A DNA stretch of 64,000 nt from Prinsepia uniflora (taxonomy: Eukaryota; Streptophyta; Magnoliopsida; Rosales; Rosaceae). The position numbers and the translations under genes were made by a program. The stretch spans positions 54,865,864 through 54,929,863 of the forward strand of contig CM064876.1 in the NCBI GenBank assembly GCA_032719365.1, written 5' to 3'. Position 1 is the stretch's first letter. Each line of letters opens with the position of its first letter. The notes under the pieces were generated by a model. The model saw only the letters and a program-made list of their open reading frames with translations. It searched no databases and was not told the origin of the DNA. Positions 56,949-64,000 of the stretch are shown one piece after another.

Positions 56949-59661
56949 TGTCAGTACCCGTCCCAATCCCCCCTGGGATTAACGCGGGACGTTCTTGATC
57001 CCGTCTGACATGGAGTGTCAGACAAGGGAAATTCCGACTTTAGCCCTCTTTGGCTTTAGAGTACGCCATGATCCGGAGGAGGAATGTGATGTCTCGGTCT
57101 CTGCTACAGCCCGCATCCACGATCAACCTAAAGGGCAGTCAAAACATTAAAAGCTGTGAGTGGACAAAACAATAATTTATAGAAAACATTTTATCGAAAG
57201 ACATTTGTACCCTTCACTAAAAAACATGCATGCATTCGAAAACCGATTTATCAAACCACCAGGGCCTTGGCCCAAAAACGTAAATGAAACCAATCATACT
57301 GGCCACAGCCCAAATCCATGTGGGACTCAGCCGAAAACCAGTACATCATATATCATATAATATATACATATAAATCATTCTACCAATCCTGTCACGGTTT
57401 CTAAAGCTACGCGCATGCTACTCGGGGTCTCAAAGCCCAAGTCTCTCAAGGTCCACCCAGGTCAATGTCCATAGATCAATAACCCTCCCTGAGGTTATAA
57501 TCCATGCCTTCCTGAGAGTAAGGTACCCAACGGGGGCGACTCTACTCAGTTAGTGCTCCGTGACTACTCCAGGGTCCACCTAGGCCAACGACCCTCCCCG
57601 GAGGAGACATTCCAAATAAGGAAGGTATATGAATCTATATAAATAAAAAAAACATCATTAAAACCTTTCAAAGGATTCATGCCTAGACCCCATAAACCAT
57701 CATGAATCTGGAAATCCATTTAGGGTCATTGACCTGAAATCATAAACATAAAGTAACTGGGCCTCGTGCCTCTCAGGGTCAGTCACGATTTCGATCCTAG
57801 TGACGTGTGCAACCATCCATCCAGGACCGATCTCAATCCTGGTATGTGACCGCGAACGTATCAACTGACGCGACCATCTTTAGATCATGGTGCACACATC
57901 ACCGGTCGATATCCTGAACCGTCATCACTCCGAAATCGATCCTCTAGTGGCTGCTCGACGACAGTACGTACACCGTGACATCTCTGGATGGAGCGCATCC
58001 TAGTTCGGAGGCGAGCGTCGCATCGTCCGTCGCCTGCACATAACACTCGCCGCGACCACGACTCCGACCCGTAGGTCATAAATAGGGCCACACAAGACAA
58101 AACCAAATGGGTCTCATGCCCGAGTTTATCCTTTTAAAATCCAAAACCATTTCATTTAAATCAACGTAGAAGTACAAACCCGAATATGCACCATATAAGG
58201 CCGAAACCTTGAAATACCTGTCAATACGTAACCACACACAAATACAGTCATGGCATCACAAAACAAATATTGAAACACATAATAAACATTTATGCATGCA
58301 TCAATTTAGAAAATCAAGGTCCACTCGCTGACTGTCCTACATTACCGCTTTGATACGCGTGCAATACGGCTCTCCCGGGCCAATCACCATCATCAGGACT
58401 CCCAAATCTGTCCAAATCACATTAGAGGGTTACTAACTACCTTATTAACCACTCACTAAAGCCCCGTAATTTTCCCAAATTTTTAACTATTTTTAAACCC
58501 GATCCTAAACCTTCGGACACCCCCGAAAACTATCGAAACGATGTCCGATCGACACGAAATCAGTCTCAAAATGTTCGTTACACTGAAATGATGATTTCGT
58601 GTGTTGGAAGTTTCCCCAGAAAGTGGGGCACGTGCCCACACGCGCTAGTAGAAGTCCATGCGCGTGGGAGCCACGCGTCGGTGAACTGTTTATCTTCTTC
58701 CTTGGCCAGACAGGTCCGAACCGGCCAGTCCAGCCTTTTCCTTAAAATCCGGCCCAACTGGACCAGCATGACCGGTCCAGGCCCTTAGACCGTTCATTCT
58801 TCGTCCTTTTTTTTCCTAATTAATTCCATTCTACCTATTTTGATCCTAGGAACCTAAATATACAATTAAAACAACCTAAAACCCATTAAATCCTCACGGT
58901 TCAAAACCTCCTTCATAGTTCAACATTTCTTCCCAGGGCTATCTCAGCCGTGAACCACCACCAAAACCGCCCTAATACCATCCTAGCAACCTATTAAACA
59001 TCATCATATCGTCTAAAACTATCCACAACATCCAAAACCAAAAAGGGGATTTTGAAACCAAACCCGTACCAATTGTCCGGTTTCCTCCCCTCCGCCATCC
59101 ACGACGGTTCTGATGCTCCCACCATCACCGTCCAGTCCTCAGCCACTCTCTGCCTCATCCTCATATTGAACCAAGTGAAGGGGGAAGGGATTGGGTTGTG
59201 GTCGTAGTTGATGGGCATTTGGGTGAGATCGGGGAAAATGTATGAAATGAGGAAATGGGGATATGCATGTATGTAACATACTGGCCAATGGATGGGTGAC
59301 ACTTTTCACTCATCCATTGGGCCAATTTAAAATATCTGGGGCCCACTTAATGCCAAAAGGTATTCGTCTCGTAAAACATGCAATACTAACCCAAAACTTC
59401 AGTGACGCATAACTTCTCCGTTCGACGTCCGATTTCAGCGTGCCGTCTGTCTACGGATTCGTATCGACCCGATCTATGTAACGGTCCTCGGCCCTGGGCC
59501 ATCGGACATCCCGGGTCAAAAGTTAACATTTTGCCCACGACTATGGGCAAAACGTTCATTTTGCATCGTTTGTCTGATTTCGCCCAACTAATCACTGATT
59601 AACCTCACTAATCCTTGATTAGTCACTAATCTAATCCCGGAATTCGGGACGGGTCGTTAAA
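56949..59661 (-). mobile_element. Solo LTR E with GAATC target duplication
   Basis: Plus-strand view starts TGTCAGTACCCGTCCCAATC and ends TCGGGACGGGTCGTTAAA (terminal CA mutated to AA). GAATC flanks it at 56944-56948 and 59662-59666. 2.71 kb. GTGAGTGGAC near 57155, GCATGCAT at about 57228, degenerate hairpins, TCCACTCGCTG near 58320, CGCG block 58627-58680. Inserted in the Copia 5' LTR. Confidence 0.94.
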
Positions 59662-59995
59662 GAATCATTAGAAATAAAAAGCAGAGAAAAGTTCTGAAAT
59701 GAATGTGAATTGGTTATAAGCATTTTACGAACAGTTGGTGTGCATCGTAGTGCATTCCATTCTTCTTCCATACAAACACCATTACAATTCATCAATTATC
59801 ATCCTAGATACAATCTAAACCTAAAACTACTCGCAAACAATTCAATGTAAAAGGATCGGACCATTGCCTCAAGCAAACTCAGCAAATCCATTCACAGTGC
59901 ACTGTTCCATTGGTGCACTGTTCCATTGATCGGGAACGCTTCCCTACAAAATATAGAAAGAAATCGTGTTAGCACACTTGTTTGAAATGCCAAGA

Positions 59996-60009
59996 TGGTA
60001 TCAGAGCAG
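59996..60009 (+). other. Primer-binding site of the Copia element
   Basis: TGGTATCAGAGCAG, Met-tRNA type, a few bases after the LTR end. Confidence 0.88.
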
Positions 60010-60926
60010 TGAATCGATCTGATTTACTGCGGCGTGAAGTAGTGTGAAGTTTGCATCATATTGTAAACTTAGCTAACAAGCAAAGGAATGGCTGCTGCGG
60101 GTGGGGATCTATGAGTTCCAATATTCGATGGTTCAAATTATGATTTTTGGAGCATCAAGATGCGCACAATTCTGAGAGCTCATGATCTATGGGAATATGT
60201 GAGAAGGGACTAAATGAAGACTTACCTGCTGCTGCTGCAACTTCATCTGAACCTGCAGATCCAGGAGCTGCTAGACCTCTAGAAGTTGTAAGACCAACTC
60301 GAGCTAATTATATAAGGGATGCTCGTGCTCTTGGGATGATCCAAACTGCTGTGGTGGACTCTATTTTCTCAAGAATCTCAAATGAACAAAGTGCAAAATC
60401 AACTTGGGATCTGTTGAAAAGATAATACAAAGGAGATGAGAAAGTGAGGGCAGTAAAACTTCAAGCACTCAGAAAAGATTTTGAGTTTGTGAGAATGAGA
60501 GAAGACGAGTCTTTCTCAGTCTATACATCTAGAATGTACACCATTGTGGACCAAATGAGATCATATGGTGAGGAAGTGATATAAAGGAGAATGGTGCAGA
60601 AGATCCTAATCAGTCTCACTAAAGTCTATGATCCCATTGTGTCAATCCTTGAAGAAACTAAGGATTTGGACACTGTCAATGTGCAAACATTGCTAGCATC
60701 CATACAAGCATATGACTAGAGACTAGAGATGCACTCAAAAACTCACACAGAGAAGGCATTCTCTGCATTAAGTGTGAATCAAGGAGCACAAGACAGGTCA
60801 CACAAGCATTATGGAAGAGGCAAACAGAATTTCCAAGGAAACAAAGGCTGGAAAGGCAAGACCTATAACTCTGTAAAAAACAATCAAGGTACTGAGGTTC
60901 CTAAACCTGTTTTTGGTAACTCTACT

Positions 60927-63900
60927 TGTAACAACCCGTCCCGAGAGCCGGGATTAGTAGAGTGATTAAGGTGTGATTAGTGAGGATAATCAGTGGTTAG
61001 GTGGTCCCCAAAGGTCCGGGAGCCTAGAATGACGATTTTGCCCCCGGTCCGGGTAAAAATGTTGACTTTTATTCGGGTGGTCAATTGGGTATTGGCCAGT
61101 GACCAGGACGTAGTTTAGGACGTCACGAATCCGTAGGCAGGTGGCACGTCCGATTCCGACATCCAAGGAGGAAGTTGTGATGTTCGGAAGGTTGAGGGCA
61201 TAACCGTAATTTGGGTAAATTAGGGGGAATAGTTGACTTTTTGTACGAATGGGTTTTGGTAGGATGACCTAGCATGGTTAGATAGCTTTCGTTGTCCTGA
61301 GTTCGATGACAGGCGGCACGTATTCATCGGACTTACGAGGCGAGAGTTACGGGTCTAGGAAGTTTTGACAAAACCGTAAAAATGTGTTAAACAGGAGGGT
61401 ATTTTGGTCTTTTTGGCATCTGGGGATTTGTGCAGAGAGAGAAAGCAAACTGGACGGTTGGGATTTAACCAGATGGGATAAGGGTTGAGTGGATGGTGAC
61501 ATGTGGCAAGGGGCTAGAGGATTCTGGGAGAATCCTGTGTGTTCATAGCCCAAATAATTGGGGTGCACTCGTGCAAACCCGTGGTTGTTCTTCGACAAAC
61601 ACAGAGAAACAGAGAGAGCTTGTGAGGAGAAGTTGAGGATTGATCGTGGTAATTGACGAGTTCTGGTGAGTGAGGGAGGAACGGGAGACTGAAAGGAAGC
61701 TGGTGGTCGTGAATTGGTGGTGGAATCGTGCAGCGGCACGGCGGTGGTGCGGCAAAGTTTTGGGGGAAACAGGGAGACAGTGAACGTTTGGTGGTGGCTA
61801 CGCCGTGAGGTGGCTCAAACCACGACCGTGGGACGTTCAGGAGGTTGCAGGGAGGCCAACGAACACCGTGGCACGCGGCGGTGCGCACGGCAGCGCTGCA
61901 ATCGAAGGGTAAGGTTTCGTGCTCTATTTTTCCCGTAAACTTCATCTGGAACGTCGTGAGTCTGGGCTTAGAGTCGAGGGTATTGGAGGTCAGGGTGATG
62001 TTTAGGGAGGTCCTAGGAGTGGTTTGTGGTGGTCGCCGTGACGGGGCGTACACGGCGGAGCTCAGTCGAAGTGGAGTACTCTGTTACTCTGTTTCGGCCG
62101 TGAACTTCAAACCCAAAGTCGTCGAGTTTGGGGCTGAGTCGACGGTATAGGAGGGTTAGTCTAGGTTCAGTAAGGCCCTAGGGATTGTCTGTTGTCGCCA
62201 CTGTGACGGGAGGTGACCGGAGCAGATGGATCGGGAAACAGGGGTTTGAGGGTTGTCTGGTTCGAGCTGGAATCGACGATGGTGGGACTGTGTCGAGGTT
62301 AGAGGAAATGGTGACCGGACGGCGGAGAATGCTCCTCGCCGGTTCAATTCACGGCGACCGGTTCAGCACAGTGAGGTCGAGGTTGATGATGCTACTGTAG
62401 CTGGCGCGTGAGGGCCACGCGCAGCCACTTTGGGCGGTGCGTGGGGGCACGTGCGGCGGCGGTTAGGAAAATGGTCTACATGATTTTGGTCTAGGAGTTG
62501 TGGTGAGTTCAATGGAGTTGGTTTCGGGTCAATCGGACGTCGTTTGAGTTTAGTTCCGCGAGGGTGAAAGTTTAGGGTCCCGGGTTATTACGTTTAGGAT
62601 TCGGGGAATTTTGAAGGAATTTAGGTGAACCTTCGTAGATGTGTTAGTGACGTAATTTGGTGATTGTGAACAGGATCGGGATTTCCCGAGGAAGCCGAGG
62701 AACGTGCTGGACGTTCGGGACGCGAGTAGGGCCCAGTACTGTGAGTGGACCCCTTCTCTAAACTCGAGCATGCATAACTGTTTTCTATACTTATTTTATG
62801 GTTTTACTCATCATTCTATGTTTCTCAAATATGTTGTGGTTGGTTTTACATTGTTGCACGTTTTTCGAAGAAGTACGGTATTTGACACGTTTTACGAGAA
62901 ATGTCGATTTCTGAGAATAATGCCATGGATTTGGGATTTCAATGGATAAATGGTTTAAATGTTCATAAAGTGATTTTGAAACATGATTTGGGGATTAAAG
63001 GATTTTCGGTTTTGAAATCGGATTTCAAGAATCGAGATTTGGTTTTAAAGTCGGGAAGTGGATTCCGAATTTGGGTTCGGAATGACGGTTCTGGATGCTG
63101 GAAGGGCATCGGACCAGTGATTTCGGATTCGGGTTTGGATGTGGATTGGTACATGGTTTTCAAATGATTTTGAGATTGGATTTGCTGGATCTGGATATTG
63201 GGTTTAAAGACCCGGATATATGTGACGGGGGACCGGTCGGCTTGGGTTTAAAGACCCGGATTGAGTTTAAAGACTCGGGAGTTTAAAGACTCGGATATAT
63301 TGATATTTCCCCCGTAGGCCTTGAGTTTAAAGACTCGGATATGATTAAGGCCTGGATTGAGTTTAAAGACTCGGGAGTTTAAAGACTCAGATAGGTCCAG
63401 CAGGTTTGATCGGGAAATGATGATTTGAGCTTTATGGTTTATGATACGGGTTTTGATACTCATGCCATGATTTCCATCCCTGTTTTATAGTGTTTCTGTT
63501 TCTTATAATGTTTTATGAGACTTGAGTTAGATCTGTGTTATTAACTGTTGGTTATGCATGTGGTTTTCAAAACGGAGGGTTAAATTCGGTTTTCTGATAA
63601 ATGGTTTTAGAACTTCTCTTTTATTATGGTCCACTCACATGTTCTGTTTTAACTTTCCCTCCAGGTTGTGGAGCTAGCGCGGGGTCTTGACGTCGATGCA
63701 GTGTCCGAGGCATAGAAGTGACGTGAGGGATCCCGGAATAGTTCAAAGTCTTCCGCGTGCGTGTAATTTATCGGTTTTTAGTTCCTTGTATTTTCGTACT
63801 ATGCTCTGTAAATGACAACTTCGGGATATTTTGTTTAATTACTCCTGCGTCTGACTGGGTTTGAGTGAGTTTTACTTGAGTGTGGTGTCGGGGAGTCAGA

Positions 63901-63953
63901 CGGGAGCGGGATTTACCTCGGGTTTCGGGGTGGAACCGGGGTGGGTCCTGACA
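60927..63953 (+). mobile_element. Solo LTR F with CTACT target duplication
   Basis: Starts TGTAACAACCCGTCCCGAGA and ends GGGGTGGGTCCTGACA; CTACT at 60922-60926 and 63954-63958. 3.03 kb, the same subfamily as the TR-GAG LTRs. CGCG block 62400-62460; GTGAGTGGAC 62741; GCATGCAT near 62769; array 63195-63400; GGTCCACTCAC near 63629; acceptor-like TCCAG ending 63664. Inserted inside the Copia gag. Confidence 0.96.
63195..63400 (+). repeat. TTTAAAG hairpin array in LTR F
   Basis: GGGTTTAAAGACCC twice, then GAGTTTAAAGACTC about six times. The last unit has a mutated ACTCAG context before ATAGGTCCAGCAGG. Same order of units as in the TR-GAG LTRs and, inverted, in K. Confidence 0.88.
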
Positions 63954-64000
63954 CTACTAACTCTAAAGACTACTATAAAATTTGTGGAAAACATCATTAT

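Larger units (their letters stand above)
56777..64000 (+). mobile_element. Decayed Copia element, 5' part; continues past the window
   Basis: Likely 5' LTR from 56777 (TGTGGGATTCTGTTTTGTAA) to 59992 (TGAAATGCCA), about 0.5 kb once solo LTR E is removed. Primer-binding site TGGTATCAGAGCAG at 59996-60009. A broken gag starts at 60088, is interrupted by solo LTR F, and resumes at 63959 to the window end. The LTR start is a judgement from the TGTGGGATT motif; the LINE remnant ends somewhere before it. Confidence 0.72.
60088..64000 (+). pseudogene. Copia Gag pseudogene, interrupted by solo LTR F
   Basis: Starts MAAAGGDL at 60088, then a stop at 60112; the frame goes on with VPIFDGSNYDFWSIKMRTIL, the standard Copia Gag opening (DUF4219-like). 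A frameshift near 60210 leads to GLNEDLPAAAA. A UBN2-type domain follows: SRISNEQSAKSTWDLLKR, stop (60423), YKGDEKVRAVKLQALRKDFE, SVYTSRMYTIVDQMRSYGEE, another stop near 60582, KILISLTKVYDPIVSILEET, and a stop at 60717. The basic region NFQGNKGWKG lies before LTR F. After F, about 40 bp encode YKICGKHH, the start of the CCHC knuckle, and the window ends. At least four disabling changes plus the insertion make it dead. Confidence 0.9.

Overview
The window is plant nuclear DNA, most likely from a eudicot. It has two ordinary plant genes: a bifunctional dihydrofolate reductase-thymidylate synthase with ten coding exons, and an intronless BCS1-type AAA-ATPase. Almost everything else is nested retrotransposons. 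The species cannot be fixed from the sequence alone.

Layout. 1-16.2 kb: non-autonomous LTR elements on the minus strand (H, running off the left edge, and G, with a GCTAC target duplication) sit in the remains of a Tat/Athila-like Ty3 element. Plus-strand insertions interrupt them at 2965-6068 and 9133-10723. 16.2-25.7 kb: an AT-rich stretch with an (ATT)n tract and two Cassandra TRIM elements carrying 5S rRNA-derived sequence. The plus-strand Cassandra is split by a solo LTR (J), which is split by an opposite-strand solo LTR (K). 25.7-36.5 kb: the genic island (DHFR-TS on plus, AAA-ATPase on minus), with old dispersed repeats around it. 36.5-64 kb: a decayed LINE ORF1 containing LTR B, which itself contains solo LTR A, a gag-only Ty3 element with two 3.1-kb LTRs (TR-GAG type) and solo LTR C. 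Further right the LINE is split by solo LTR D, and a decayed Copia element is split by solo LTRs E and F.

The dominant theme is one LTR superfamily with very large LTRs (about 2.2-3.5 kb), present in at least ten copies on both strands. Six insertions look like solo LTRs with perfect 5-bp target duplications, and a seventh perfectly flanked insertion is a deleted element that keeps a PBS and gag start. The copies share an unusual architecture: roughly 30-bp imperfect inverted termini; a CGCGTG/CACGCG block; in some copies a dense cluster of ACGT-core (bZIP-type) motifs; a segment of about 0.9-1.6 kb that starts with GTGAGTGGAC and ends just after GTCCACTCAC with a pyrimidine-rich CAG, resembling an intron; inside it, a tandem array of short hairpins whose sequence differs between subfamilies while stem pairing is kept; and, in some copies, a strong 21-nt hairpin just before the LTR end. 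The one copy with two intact LTRs encodes only Gag, so mobilisation would need enzymes supplied by another element. That LTR-embedded intron/hairpin-array architecture is the best candidate here for something undescribed. All coordinates and pairings were read by eye; no alignment or database search was run.
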